A stretch of DNA of 64,000 nucleotides, taken from the NCBI GenBank assembly GCA_003255065.1, contig QAOA01004398.1, positions 31,071-95,070 of the forward strand, written 5' to 3'. Position 1 is the stretch's first letter, and each line of letters starts with the position of its first letter. The stretch is from Cercis canadensis (lineage: Eukaryota > Streptophyta > Magnoliopsida > Fabales > Fabaceae). The notes beneath the pieces were generated by a model. It saw only the letters and a list, made by a program, of their open reading frames with translations. It was not told where the DNA came from and made no database searches. The translations under genes and the position numbers were made by a program. Of the stretch, positions 35,211 through 48,027 are shown in pieces.

Positions 35211-37574
35211 TGGATTATTGAATAGTCTGCGCCATCTATGAATGATATCATCAGACATTAATTTCCACGTCTATTCCCAGACTTGATCTGGCCTACATAT
35301 ACTATTTGATAGTAGGAGCGTGACGAATAAGCTCCTTACTTAATGGCCAGTGCCCCATCCGCTGGCTTCCTTTATACTTTCTATAAATTCATTATCATCA
35401 TCAAGAAAACCAATTGCATAACATGCTGCTTTAAATGTACCATAGACAACCCCATTAATTGTTCTAATGTCTTAATAGCTTGTGCATCATCTTTGAATGT
35501 TCAGCAAGAGCCTCATATAATACAACTCATCGGTCTTGGGTGGAACATAATATAATCTCCGAATCGAAAACCCTTTCTTCCTTGGTAATCACTCTTTGGT
35601 CTGTTGTTTCCAGACAAAGTAATTTGGGAACTCAGCATACGTCAGATGTCTAGCATGTGGATATTTCTTATTTGCCTCAAACCAAGCTAGAAATTTAGTC
35701 AATTTCATACTTGTTCTGTTCACAACATCATCAAGGTTTTCACTCTCTTGAAAGACAACAAACTGCTCATCTGGTAGATGAAATGATAGCCTTTCTACCG
35801 GCAACTCTCGGTGGTGAATGTCAAACGAAAATATCTTACACGCTGCCTCACATGCAGAAATGAATCTGCAATCGTAATACATATTAACCTCATCCACCAA
35901 ATGATTATGTGAATTATTTTCATTTGACTGGTAAAAAGCAGCCGTGATGTAATCGAATCCCTTATTTATGTATTTGAATAGATATTTAATTGCCCTCGAT
36001 TGGTTACACCACTCAATATTAATGTGTGCCTCATACTTCAGAAGGACATCTTTGTTATACGGAACAATAAACCTATTCAAAAATGTATATATAATTAATT
36101 AAATACAGTTTCTATTTATAATTTATCTGAATCAAATAAACAACATGACATATGATAGATAAATGGTATTTACTCTTACCTGTTATCAAGTAGTACACTA
36201 TTCTTATCAACAGAGTTATCATCATCCCTCCTTCTGTAGCAAGGGTATCCATCCTCATCAATCGATGTTCTATCTACAAATTTCTTAGGAAAGTGTCTCG
36301 TACATTTTCCGTCTGTCATACACGATGATTTAGCATTGGTAGCACCACATGGACTGTGCATTATGCAATCCCCAACAATTTCATACAATCTAGGATTTTC
36401 TTTTTTATTAGGGATCTCAGCAAATATTATTTTGTTAATGTCATCGGGGGTGGGATGCTTATGACCAGGGTGCAAGAATAACAATATATGAGCATGAGGC
36501 AAGCCACACTTTTGAAATTCGATCGTATATACCACTGTAAAAAAATTATTCTTATAACACATTACAGAGTATATATATAATAATTAATGTATACAATTAC
36601 TTTCCTAGTCATAAAGTTGTTTGACTTTTTGTATATAAGTTAAGAAAATAGATATACATACCTGATTGGACCTTTCCAAAATATTCCCCTTGTTTAAATC
36701 CCTAATAAGCTCGTCTAGTTTGATTTTAAAGACTCTGAATACAATGTCAGGCCTGTCTTCAGAACCGAGACCTCTTTCTTTAATAAAACGTTGTATCTCA
36801 AGCCATCGTGGATTACATGTAAATGTGATAAATAAATTTGGATATCCAGCCCAAGGGCATATAGCATGCAGTCTTGGTAATTCTAGAACATATACCTTAC
36901 TCCACCAGTAAAAGAAGACGGCAGGACTACACGTTTACCCACAAATGATCCAACAGTATCTCGGCTCAAGACACACTCAGTAAGACCTTTGTACAATTCT
37001 ACTCTTAGTATGGTCTGGTTCATCCTGATATATCTCAATCTAGATGACTCAATCATTGTGAATGCATCAACCAAAAATTGTTGAAATAATTTTCTTGATA
37101 AGAGTAACGTGTGAGCTTCATCGTTTCTTTCCATGAGCCTAAAGGCAAAGAATTCCCTCATTGACACTCTCACCCTCTTGGCAGTTTCATTTATGATTGA
37201 TCCTCTCAAAATGATGTCATCTCTATATCCATCTTCTGCATATGGAAATAATAAGGGATACTGTAATGCGAGATATGCAGGATGAATTTTGCATATCCTT
37301 CGTAGTTCTCCGGACTTAGCTTCTATTATAATATCTCTGTCATTCTCAAGACTATCAACATCTCCAACTATTAGTACAGCAACTTTATTTAAAGTAAGCT
37401 TGTTGTATGTCCTACCATCAGCTCCACGTTTAGCAATAAGCCTCATCTTTACATTGGTGAATGGGTTGCTTTGATAACGATCCCTTGCATTCCTGAATAC
37501 CTTTGCTAAGACATTGTGCTCATCAATCATTTTCTTTAAGTCTTCGACAATAGTAGGATCCAGTTTATCAGCAC
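35211..37574 (-). pseudogene. Helitron A Rep (HUH/Y2) domain
   Basis: Rolling-circle initiator part of RepHel, which nicks the donor and target strands. There are three exons: 37574-36662 (helitron helicase-like N-terminal domain, e.g. AYLALQYPLLFPYAEDGY), 36534-36180 (HUH motif PHAHILLFLHPGH) and 36072-35211 (Y2 motif, two tyrosines in KYLFKYINKG). Lesions are a TAG (36885-36883) after GGVRYMF, a one-base loss near 36863, a TGA (35591-35589) replacing the Trp after QQTKE, and a donor changed from GT to GA at about 35210. The HUH and Y2 residues themselves are still present. Confidence 0.93.
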
Positions 37575-37765
37575 CTGCTTCGGATCGATTGCATAAAAAA
37601 ATATAGATTGTTTAGTAATATGCAATATTGAATATAGTCAATGATATAATTTTGTATGGATAGAATGCTCCTCACAATATAGATATATTATGCAAGTTGG
37701 ATTCTCTAATAAGGAATTTAAGACAATTAGTTAAGATAAATGAATATCAAATCACTTTAGTTTAC

Positions 37766-40700
37766 CTATATGCCTGTATACGATTAGATACCACATTTTC
37801 TGTATCATAAATATACATCTGTACAAATTTAGGGCCTGACCCTTCATTTGGAAGCAAGCTAGCTAGTGAGTGAAAATTCTGACCACCTAGTCGGAACATC
37901 TTGATTCCTCGTTCCATATTTAATGAGTTATCTACTCTACCACCGAGTGATGTGAAAGAAAACATCATATTGTAAGCCCGAATATTCTAAATAAAGTTGT
38001 TCCTTCTCCCATCAGTACCATCCAACAAATTCAATAATGTACTGGGAGGATTTTCCAATAATGGCAACTGAATTTTTCCCTAATGACAACACATCCCGAA
38101 CTTAGGCTTCTTTGATCTCTTATCATTTTTTAACTTTTCATTATACCAATGTAATGTGCCACAAAACTCACAATTCCATGTGGAATCTCCAATATCATAA
38201 TAGGCGATAGTCTATGTATCTGGTCATTACCATCAAATTATATGATTAGTATTTATGAGGTGTTTAAGAATATACTGTATTTATTTCATACCTAGACGTG
38301 TATCATCATTGCTACAGTTCTGATTTTCATACATTGTATTAGTTTCTATGTCATCCATTTCTTCATCTATCAAATATGTTGTAAATGACATCATATTATA
38401 CACCGTCGTATTTAAGCTAATATAAAAATCCATACATGATTATCATAGATTATGACACGTACCTGTCTGTGTTAACTCTATCAATTGGTCAATGGTGTCC
38501 ATTTGATTGCCAACTTCTATTAAATTTTCAACATTAGCAGTATTGTGATAATCTGGTACATTTGATTGTAACGATTGCATGATCATACTTCCACGATGAT
38601 ACGGGGATGTATTCTTTGTATTGTTAAGTCACATTAAATAAATACTATAGATACGAAAAAATATAAATATATAACTTGTACGCATGTCTTACTCATACTA
38701 ACCATTGTCTTTGTCATGAGATTTGTGACGCTTTTTCCTGATAATATTAATTCTTGAAGCTCGTGATTCTTTAAAAACTTGTGGTGTAGGCAGACTTGTG
38801 TAATTTTGAGTTTGCATATGAAAGTGTATTTTTCTTCGATCATCATGAGGGCATTAAATGTAAATATAATATATATCAACAACATACTATCTTAAGCACC
38901 TGTTTGGGTGACACGTATTGCTGTATCTATGGTAGATATTTGAACATGATTGTCGACTTGTGTTAAATTATCAACATTAACAGTATTGTGATAATCTGGC
39001 ACATTTGATTGTAAAGTTTGCATGATCCTACTTCCATGATGAGACGGGGGTGTATTTTTTGTATCGTTAAGTCACATTAAATAAATACTATAGATACGAT
39101 AAAAGATAACTATATAAATTGTACGCATGTCTTACTTATACTAACCCTTGTCTTTGTTATGAGATCTTTGACGCTTTTGTCTGATAATATTAATTCTTGA
39201 AGCTTGTGAATCTTTAAAAACTTGTGGTGTAGGTAGACCTGTGTAATTTTGATATTGCATATGAAAGTATATTTTTCTTCGATCATCAATGAGGGTATTC
39301 AACGTAAATAGAATATATATCAACAACATACTATCTTAAGTACTTGTTTGGGTGACACGTATTGCTGCATCTGTGGTTGATATTTGAACATCATTTTCTG
39401 TCACATTCCTTATATCAGCAGTATCATCAAATTCTAGTCTATTAATCTGAAGTGATTGTAGAATCATGCGTCCTTTACTCATATATCGACGACCATATGC
39501 TTGATCTGTCTTTGTTATTGATTTACTTTTTCCTGTAAATTTGATTAGTAGATAACACCACCTGTTAGTTGACCCCTCTGATGGTTTCCTCTTACTGTTG
39601 ACGATAATGCTTCCTTAGGAAGATAATCTCCCCACGATGGTGAAGGGGTATTTTCTGCCAATTATATAAGGTCGTTCCACATTACTATAGTTTAAAAAAA
39701 ATGGATTGTAATGATAATATGAATGACTAAAGTAATATGTTATATAAGAACCTTTCCAAAATGCAAAGTTTGAAACACTACCAACATTGATATTTGATGT
39801 AGGTGTGCTTGTCTGAGACATCATTATTTCACGTGGAGTATATTGTAGACTGTTTATAAAAATTTTCATCAGTTTATATTAGTAGATAGTTAGATAATTA
39901 AAAGATAAACAAATCAAAACTTTGATAAAATTAGTGTATATCCGAAACGTTGAACAAACAATAATAATTTGATACATACCTTATTTGATTAGAAGAAATA
40001 TTTCTAGCACATCTATCATGTCTGATATGATTTATTTGACTTGGAATGATAGGTGATGGTGTAAGCTGACCACTGTTTATCTGTATCGGATTTAACTTCG
40101 GGGTACAAAAGGGGTTTGCAGGAGAATGAAAGATTACATTATTATCGTTAGGATAAGAATCCATCACTTTTTTTCCCCTATCTTGTGTTTGTGATGGTGT
40201 AATACATTCAGTAATGACCTCAAAAAACTTTCTCTTTATCACTGATCTTTGGATATCTCCACCAATAGGAGTGTCAATGCTTCTTAATATTGGAGACACA
40301 ATCATGGGCAATTTGTCTAGTAGAGGTACCACAATTGATGTATTATTTGATCCTAATATTGATTCATGGTGTCTTGTATCAATCGGACTTGGAGTAAGAA
40401 CTGTATTTAATCAATGATAAAACCATGTTTGATAAAAATAACTAAATAAAAATTGGAAGAATTAAATGCACATAGAATAGAAATTACCATTACTGATATC
40501 ACAAAAAGGCACTCTTATACTCTCCTTGTCCATTATAGAAATACTTGATACTTCATTGATCGATCCTGATAATATCATACATATATTTCGGATAAAAATA
40601 GTCTAAACAATACTAAATATCAAATTCAACAATCTGATTTTAAAAGTACGATCAAATTACTAATATGAAGATAAGTGTATGTATCAAGTGGTGAAAACAT

Positions 40701-40822
40701 ATACATATGGAAGAATTTTTACCTAATTGGTTAAGTGCCTTTTTTTTTTCATATTGGTTGTTCGTCATTGGCTGATGGCCACTTGGACTCTTGCAACTTT
40801 CTTGTTTCTTTTTCCATGCCAT
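37766..40822 (-). pseudogene. Helitron A RepHel N-terminal exons
   Basis: The start is the ATG at 40822 (MAWKKKQES, a basic stretch that may be a nuclear signal). Exons I can fit by GT-AG ends and phase are 40822-40723, 40565-40488, 40400-39980, 39849-39752 and 39655-39562. Further small exons follow, two of which are tandem duplicates (near 39200-39320 and 38720-38860). The last exon, about 38216-37766, has a zinc-finger-like CEFCG...CCH pattern and MMFSFTSLGGRVDN. Copy A has stops there at 38082-38080 and 37989-37987. The N-terminal part has no domain that I recognise. Confidence 0.75.
38634..39330 (-). repeat. Tandemly duplicated exon-intron unit in Helitron A
   Basis: Two units about 440 bases apart share ACTTGTGGTGTAGG, ATAATATTAATTCTTGAAGC and ATATATCAACAACATACTAT. 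Each encodes a peptide like LPTPQVFK followed by SRINIIR and a basic tail. Confidence 0.85.
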
Positions 40823-42733
40823 TTTTTTAGATAATTCTATGTAGATGGTAAATAAACCGGATTAATGAACATCTCTAACAAACACAAGCTAAATATAAGG
40901 CTTTAATACATGCCCCATTATATAAACAAATATGGAGCAAATATCATTCCTAACATTTTAAATTTATAAAATAAAACACATTTCACATCAAATCAAAATT
41001 ATATATGTTGAAATAGAGACAGACATACAGATAGGTGGATTTTTCATATTTATTCCATTGAACAAATAAACTATTATATAGAACCTTAAACTGTTCGAGT
41101 ATAATATATAAAATGACATATAGCTGTGAACCTAATAAAAATTATATACCTTCAATTTCAAGATAAATAGTAAAAATAACAATAAAATTCGTAGGTGATA
41201 AACTTACATTGAATTCAAATGGTGCACTTTTGGTTATGATTTGTTATTTTATGAAATAAATGAAAGTAAGGAGCCATGTGCTTAAATACGAACTTTGTAT
41301 TTAGTTTCGGTTTTTGGTAAGATTCACCAAGTAGAATCAATTATTTAGTTGACTACAATTATAAATATAGAGAGGGAATTCGTTTTTCCTTTTCAATGTC
41401 AAATAAAGAACCTTATAGTTTGAGAGCTGTAACCATCATGACCCGAATAGTCCTTGCAACATAAACAAAATAGGAAAACTCAACATTTTATGTGTTAAAG
41501 AGTAATATAGATGATAGAAAACTAAATTACAGATATAGATAATAAAAAAGTATACACCATAGTAAGAATCATAATTGAAAAACACACAACAATATAAAAA
41601 ATGTGAGACAGGGAAAGCACAATAAGAGGGGGAGACACATGAACCTTTTTTCTCTTGGAAAACCAAAGTAGAAAAGTCTATTCATCATACGAAATGACAA
41701 ATCTAAGGTATATGGTTTATTTTATCTTCTACTGGTTTGCACAAATAATGAAATTTAGCATTTTTCCCTCTTCAATCAAGAGAGACATGGTAAGGAAGGC
41801 ATGCATCTTCTATAATTTTTAAAATTTGTCCAACTATGGTTAGATGCAATTATGTGCTTGAATTGAATTTGGACACCAAATGATGATCACAACTATGGTG
41901 AAAAAATAGAAAGTTGCAACCACAGAGAAGAAAAAATTATGCAATAAATGAAGGAAAAGTTAATATCTCATCGGCATCCATTATGTGAAATTAAGCAAAA
42001 AAAAATGATTAATCTTACTAACCTATGGATGCTTCTAGTTTCTAACAGACAACTGAAAATTGCTGTCATATATAACATGAAAATGGTAAGTTAAACAAAC
42101 AATCTTGTTTTAGAATGAATGCAAAAATAGAGTGAATTTAAAAACTAAATAAGTAATAAAATTCGCAGGTGAGAAACTTACATTGAATTCAAATGGTGCA
42201 CATTCGTGGAGATAGACTAAAATAAAAACCCCTGCATAGTCAAATGGAGGCAGCCATGGGTTTCTTTTTTATTTATAAACAGAAAGATGGTAAGCATAAG
42301 AAACTCTCAGCCATAGAATTTAGAATTCCTTCAAATTAGTGTTGCAATCGTTTAAATTAGAGCTATCACCATGATTAAGTTATTGGTCAATTATGCTATT
42401 AAGTTTCGGTTATGATTTCTTATTTTATTGAATAAATCAAAGTGAGGAGCCATGTGCTTAAATACAAACTTTGTACGTAGTTTCCGTTTTTGGTCAGATT
42501 CACCGAGTATAATCAATTATTTATTAAACTACAATTATAAATATATATAGGGAATGATGGAATTTAAATTCAAAAAAATCCAAAATGATTTCAACCTCTC
42601 AAACTTTTTCAATTCCTGTTTCTTATGAATGTCTACTGGAGGACCTTATATTTTCATAACTGTAATAATTATGACCCAAATGGTCCTTGCAACATAAACA
42701 AAATGGAAAAACTCAACATTTGATGTGTTAAAN
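40823..42733 (-). repeat. Helitron A 5' region with ~970-bp internal repeat
   Basis: AT-rich and non-coding. The block beginning CATTGAATTCAAATGGTGCAC occurs at 41211 and 42181. After each come matching stretches (GGAGCCATGTGCTTAAATAC, CCTTGCAACATAAACAAAAT). The two units have diverged. The second is cut by the N at 42733. Confidence 0.85.
42733..42733. other. Single N, probable contig join between Helitrons A and B
   Basis: The sequence switches here from Helitron 5' region to the 3'-flank repeat. In copy B the same 5' region continues further before the gap, so material is missing at this point. Confidence 0.7.
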
Positions 42734-43160
42734 TAAATATTACAGTCAAATATTAAATCGTGAAAAATTATAAATATGGCAGTGAATAAAAAACAATTAG
42801 GAAAAAATGGAAAATACAATAGAGAGTTACGGTTATGTACCTTCAATCATGTTGAATTGTTAATTAGACCATGCCATCTTTATTCCTTCACCCTTCACGT
42901 TTTATTATTTAATTTATCAATCAACAATCAATTAGGAAAATTATAAATATGGAAGTACATTAATTTCATGAAATTAAATAATTAATTATAAATTTTTAAT
43001 TTATAAATCACACATGCTTCACATATTTAGATGATTTTTGAAGTAAGGTATAATGTAGAAAATTCTCACAGCTTGCCACTTGTCATCACCTTGATAGGGA
43101 CACTTGTCAGCTCCACATTGTAGCAGCATTTGGTGCATTGGCGTTCTTCTTTTATAATTA
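42734..43160. repeat. 3'-flank repeat of Helitron B
   Basis: Second copy of 18041-18451, lying between the copy A 5' region and the copy B 3' terminus. Confidence 0.88.
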
Positions 43161-43188
43161 CTAGTACTATTCCCGCGCGATGCGCGGG
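43161..43188 (-). other. Helitron B 3' terminus with intact hairpin
   Basis: CCCGCGC-GAT-GCGCGGG (43172-43188), a perfect 7-bp stem with a 3-base loop, seven bases from the terminal CTAG. This is the standard plant Helitron 3' end. Confidence 0.96.
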
Positions 43189-43559
43189 CCGCTGCGGGAG
43201 GGACTCGAGAAGTAGATGTGAGATGAATTATTGGTGATCATGGAATCATAAATTATATAAATCAACCGTATATAATATATAAAGTGCGAATTTCATCCTT
43301 TGAATGATAATGCAATATATTCCAAGCATTAATCATGAATCCATAGGTAAGTTAACAATGCATTAAACTAATGCAAGAATAAGAGAAAACTGTAATGTAA
43401 TTACCTATAATGTATAATTGGAATTGTTGCTGTCAGCTTCTACGTCGTAGTTCCCATGAACTTGCTCTGAAACTGGAATTGCAATATTGGTATAATTATA
43501 ATGTATGATATCAAATATATTGTGTTTGTATGTGTATTAACGGGCATGATTTAATTAAG

Positions 43560-45316
43560 TTATGGTGTACCTTTTTGTGTGATTTTGTTCAACACCTTTT
43601 TGTAGACAACATTTATAGTCCTTGTTGTAGAACTCCCATTTGTATCGATTGCCAAAACTTTGAGGCCGCTCCTTGTTCGAACCCTTGAGAAAGCTACATA
43701 TAGTTGTCCATGACTGAAGATTGGTTTTGGTAGATATAACCCAACATACGAAAGGGTTTGGCCTTGACTTTTATTGATTGACATAGCAAAGCAAACTTGC
43801 AGGGGGAATTGTCTTCTCTGTAATTTAAAAGGCATTTTCTTGTCAGAGGATGTCAGGTTTATCCTTGGTATGAACACTTTTTCACCAATGTTACTCCCAG
43901 AAATAACTTTTCCTTCTAGCACATATCTCCCAAGTTGGGTGATTATCAGTCTTGTTCCATTGTACAATCCATTTCGTTGATCTATGTTCCTTATTAACAT
44001 GATAGGTACGCCCTGCTTTAGTACTAACTTGTGGTTTGGAAGGCCGGATGAGGTGATACCATTTAGGAATTCAGGTGTATGAATATCATCTAGTCCATTT
44101 TCCCATGATTTGCACGTACTGTCCGAACTCAAATAAATCTTTTCATCACCAGGCAATAAAGAAACCATATAATCATTGATTTTTCTTACCACTTCCAATG
44201 TAGGGGCTAGTATAGCTCTTTCTTGGCAGTATGTTAGATCTTGCATCTTTGTCAGGAATCCAGGATAAGTCGACTCCACAATATCATGAATTGGATCCCC
44301 ACTACATCATAGGGATAGGTCATCTGGTATCTGAATAATAGCTTCACCATCATTGGTATCTCCTGCTTCACCGTCACCAACCTTCAATATCCAATTGGAG
44401 AACTCTCTCAGCTCAACTGCGTGGGGATCTACAGACCCTGTTTCCAATTTCATGTTTTTGGTTAGGTTTAAAACCTGCACAAATTTGGGGGAAAAAATAT
44501 ATGAATAGTCATACTCTACTAATGTTATACATAATGAATTTCAACTTGAGATTAGCACCTGAAAATATTTCCATAGGTAAGAAGAGTTGATAGTTGCAGC
44601 AACAATATCTTGTCTACTTCCATTGGGTATAACTGGGAGTATTTGTCTGAAGTCCCCACCTAGTACCACAACTTTACCACCAAATGGCGTCTTTGCGGTT
44701 GTTGTATCTATATGCTTCAGTATATCTCTAAGGGTTCTATCCAATGCCTCAAAACAATGTTTATGCGTCATAGGGGCCTCGTCCCAAATGATCAGCTTTG
44801 TAGCAGCTAATAGTTCTGACAGGGGCATCCCTGGTTTTATGTTACAAAATGTATCCTCATTGACATTTAGAGGGATACAAAATCTGGAATGTGTTGTTCT
44901 ACCACCAGGAAGGAGAAGTGATGCAATACCACTTGAAGCGACTGTCATTACTATCTTACCATTAGAACGTAAAGCTGCAGTTAGTGTTCTGTAGACAAAT
45001 GTTTTTCCGGTTCCACCATAACCATAAAGAAAAAACTGACCACCATTCTTAGAAGAAACAGCTGACACGATTTTTGCAAAGACAGTCTTCTGCTCATCAG
45101 TAAGACTTGAGAATAATTCCATGTGCTCTTGTGTTAGCTTATCCCTATCATAGGCAGTCTCATCATGAATAAGTCTATTATCTTCATATAAATCACCAAA
45201 ATCATTCGCCAATGGAATTGGTGGATAGTCACGCAGGCTCTTGCTATAATTTTGTAACAACTTCTCTATCTCTACTAGTGTGTGTTTTTTAACCTCATCG
45301 TTACTCATGGATAGCC
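43560..45316 (-). pseudogene. Helitron B Pif1-type helicase domain
   Basis: The exons are 45316-44559 and 44474-43560. Walker A (GYGGTGKTF), motif II (LIIWDEAPM), [10 protein letters not shown] and the late motifs ([19 protein letters not shown]) are all present. A single TGA at 44309-44307 replaces the Arg codon that copies A and C keep before CSGDPIHDI. Apart from that stop the domain reads through, so this is the best preserved helicase of the three. The same unspliced or spliced C-terminus choice exists as in copy A. Confidence 0.93.
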
Positions 45317-45471
45317 CTGTGACAAAATTAGGTGTCAGAGTAATTATATTTGCATACTTTATTAGATAATATTTTAGTTTTGAAAAAATGCATCCATATT
45401 TAAGTCGCATATATATTAGCAAATTCATATCGACATCAAATATATTTATTTCATAACATAATAAGTTTTAC

Positions 45472-47837
45472 CTAGATTATTGAATAGTCTGCGCCGTCTA
45501 TGAATGATATCATCAGACATCAATTTCCACGTTTGTTCCTAGACTTGATCTGGCCTACATATACTATTTGATAGTAGGAGCGTGACGAAGAAGCTCCTCA
45601 GGTAATGGCCAGTGCCCTATCCGCTAGCTTCCTTTATACCTTCTATAAATTCATTATCATCATCAAGAAGACCAATTGCATAACATGCTGCTTTAAATGT
45701 AGCATAGACAACCCCATTAATTGTTCTAATGTCTTCATAGCTTGTGCATCATTTTTGAATGTTCAGCAAGAGCCTCATATAATACAACTCACCGGTCCCG
45801 GGTGGAACATAATATAATCTCCCAACCGAAAACCCTTTCTTCCTTGGTAACCATTCTTTGGTCTGTTGTTTCCAAACAAAGTAATTTGGGAACTCAGCAT
45901 ACATCAGATGTCTAGCATGTGGATATTTCTTATTTGCCTCAAACCAAGTTAGAAATTTAGTCAATTTCATACTTGTTCTGTTCACAACATCATCAAGGTT
46001 TTCACTCTCCTGAAAGACAACAAACTGCTCATCTAGTAGATGAAATGATAGCCTTTCTACCGGTGGCTTTCGGTGGTGAATGTCAAACGAAAATATCCTC
46101 CACGATGTCTCACATGCAGAAACGAATCTGCAATCGTAATACATATTAACCTCATCCAACAATTGATTTTGTGAATTATTTTCATTTAACTGGTAAAAAG
46201 CAGCCGTGATGCGATCGAACCCCTTATTTATGTATTTGAATAGATATTTAATTGCCCTCGATTGGTTACACCACTCAATATTAATGTGTGCCTCATACTT
46301 CAGAAGGACATCTTTGTTATACGGAATAACAAACCTGTTCAAAAATGTATATATAATTAACTAAATACAGTTTATATTTATAATTTATCTGAATCAAATA
46401 AACAACATGACATATGATAGATAAATGGTATTTACTCTTACCTGTTATCAAGTAGTATACCATTCTTATCAACAGAGTTGTCATCGTCCCTCCTTCTATA
46501 GCAAGGGTATCCATCCTCATAAATCGATGTTCTATCTACAAATTTCTTAGGAAAGTGTCTCGTACATTTTCCGTCTCTCATACACAGTGATTTAGCATTG
46601 GCAGCACCACATGACCGTGCATCATGCAATCCCTAACAATTTCATACAATCTAGGATTTTCTTCTTTATTAGGGATCTCAGCAGATATTATTTTGTCAAT
46701 GTCATCGGGGGTAGGGTGCTTATGACCAGGGTGCAAGAATAACAATATATGAGCATGAGGCAAGCCACGCTTCTAAAATTCGATCGTATATACCACTGTA
46801 AAAAAATTATTAATATAACACATTACAGAGTATATATATAACAATTAATGAATACAATTACTTTCCTAGTCATAAAGTTGTCTGAATTTTTGTATATAAG
46901 TTAAGAAAATGGATATACATACTTGATTTGACCTTTCCAAAATATTCCCCTTGCTTTAAATCCCTAATAAGCTCGTCCAGTTTGATTTTAAAGACTCTGG
47001 ATACAATGTCAGGTCTGTCTTCAGCACCGAGACCTTTTTCTTTAATATAACGCTATATCTTAAGCCATCGTGAATTACATGTAAATGTGATAAATAAATC
47101 TGGATATCCAACCCAAAGACATATAGACATGCAGTCTTGGTAATTCTGGAACATATATCTTACTCCACCAATAAAAGAAGACGGCAGGACTATACGTTTA
47201 CCCACAAATGATCCAACAGTATCCCCACTCAAGACACACTCAGTGAGACCTTTGTACAATTCTGCTCTTAGTATGGTCTGGTTCATCTTGATATATCTCA
47301 ATCTAGATGACTTAATCATTGTGAATGCATCAACCAAAAACTGTTGAAATAATTTTCTTGATAAGAGTAATGTGTGAGCTTCATCGTTTCTTTCCATGAG
47401 CCTAAAGGCAAAGAATTCCCTCATTGACACTCTCACCCTCTTGGCAGTTTCAGTTATGATTGATCCTCTCAAAATGATGTCATCTATATATCCATCTTCT
47501 GCATATAGAAATAATAGGGGATACTGTAATGCGAGATATGCAGGATGAATTTCGCATATCCTTTGTAGTTCTCCGGACTTAGCTTCTATTATAATATCTT
47601 TGTCATTCTCAAAACTATCAACATCTCCAACTATTAGTACAGCAACTTCATTTGAAGTAGGCTTGTTGTATGTCCTACCATCAGCTCCACGTTTAGCAGT
47701 AAGCATCATCTTTACATTGGTGAATGTGTTGCTTTGATAACGATCCCTTGCATTCTTGAATAACTTTGCTAAGACATTGTGCTCGTCAATCATTTTCTTT
47801 AAGTCTTCGACAATAGTAGGATCCAGTTTATCAGCAC
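45472..47837 (-). pseudogene. Helitron B Rep (HUH/Y2) domain
   Basis: The exons are 47837-46923, 46795-46442 and 46334-45472. The HUH motif HAHILLFLH and the Y2 motif KYLFKYINKG are intact. Lesions are a TAG at 47055-47053 (near RWLKI), a TAG at 46775-46773 just before the HUH region, and one base lost near 46612 that shifts the frame after HUH. The third exon is open throughout and includes WLPRKKGFSVGRLYYVPPG, which copy A has lost. Confidence 0.92.
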
Positions 47838-48027
47838 CTGCTTCGGATCGATTGCAAAAAAAATACAGATTGTTTAGTAATATGAAATATTGAATATAGT
47901 CAATGACATAATTTAGTATGGATAGAATACTCCTCACAATATAGATATATTATGCAAGTTAGATTCTCTAATAAGGAATTTAAGACAATTAGTTAAGATA
48001 AATGAATATCAAATCACTTTAATTTAC

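Larger units (their letters stand above)
35049..42733 (-). mobile_element. Helitron copy A, 5' part
   Basis: Continues copy A beyond the Athila insertion: the rest of the Pif1 intron, the Rep exons, the N-terminal exons and an AT-rich 5' region. It stops at a single N (42733), so the true 5' TC end is not seen. Confidence 0.88.

Noticed and set aside
43161-43188. GC palindrome considered as a terminator or CRISPR-like repeat
   Set aside because: Occurs once per element, seven bases from CTAG; it is the Helitron 3' hairpin.
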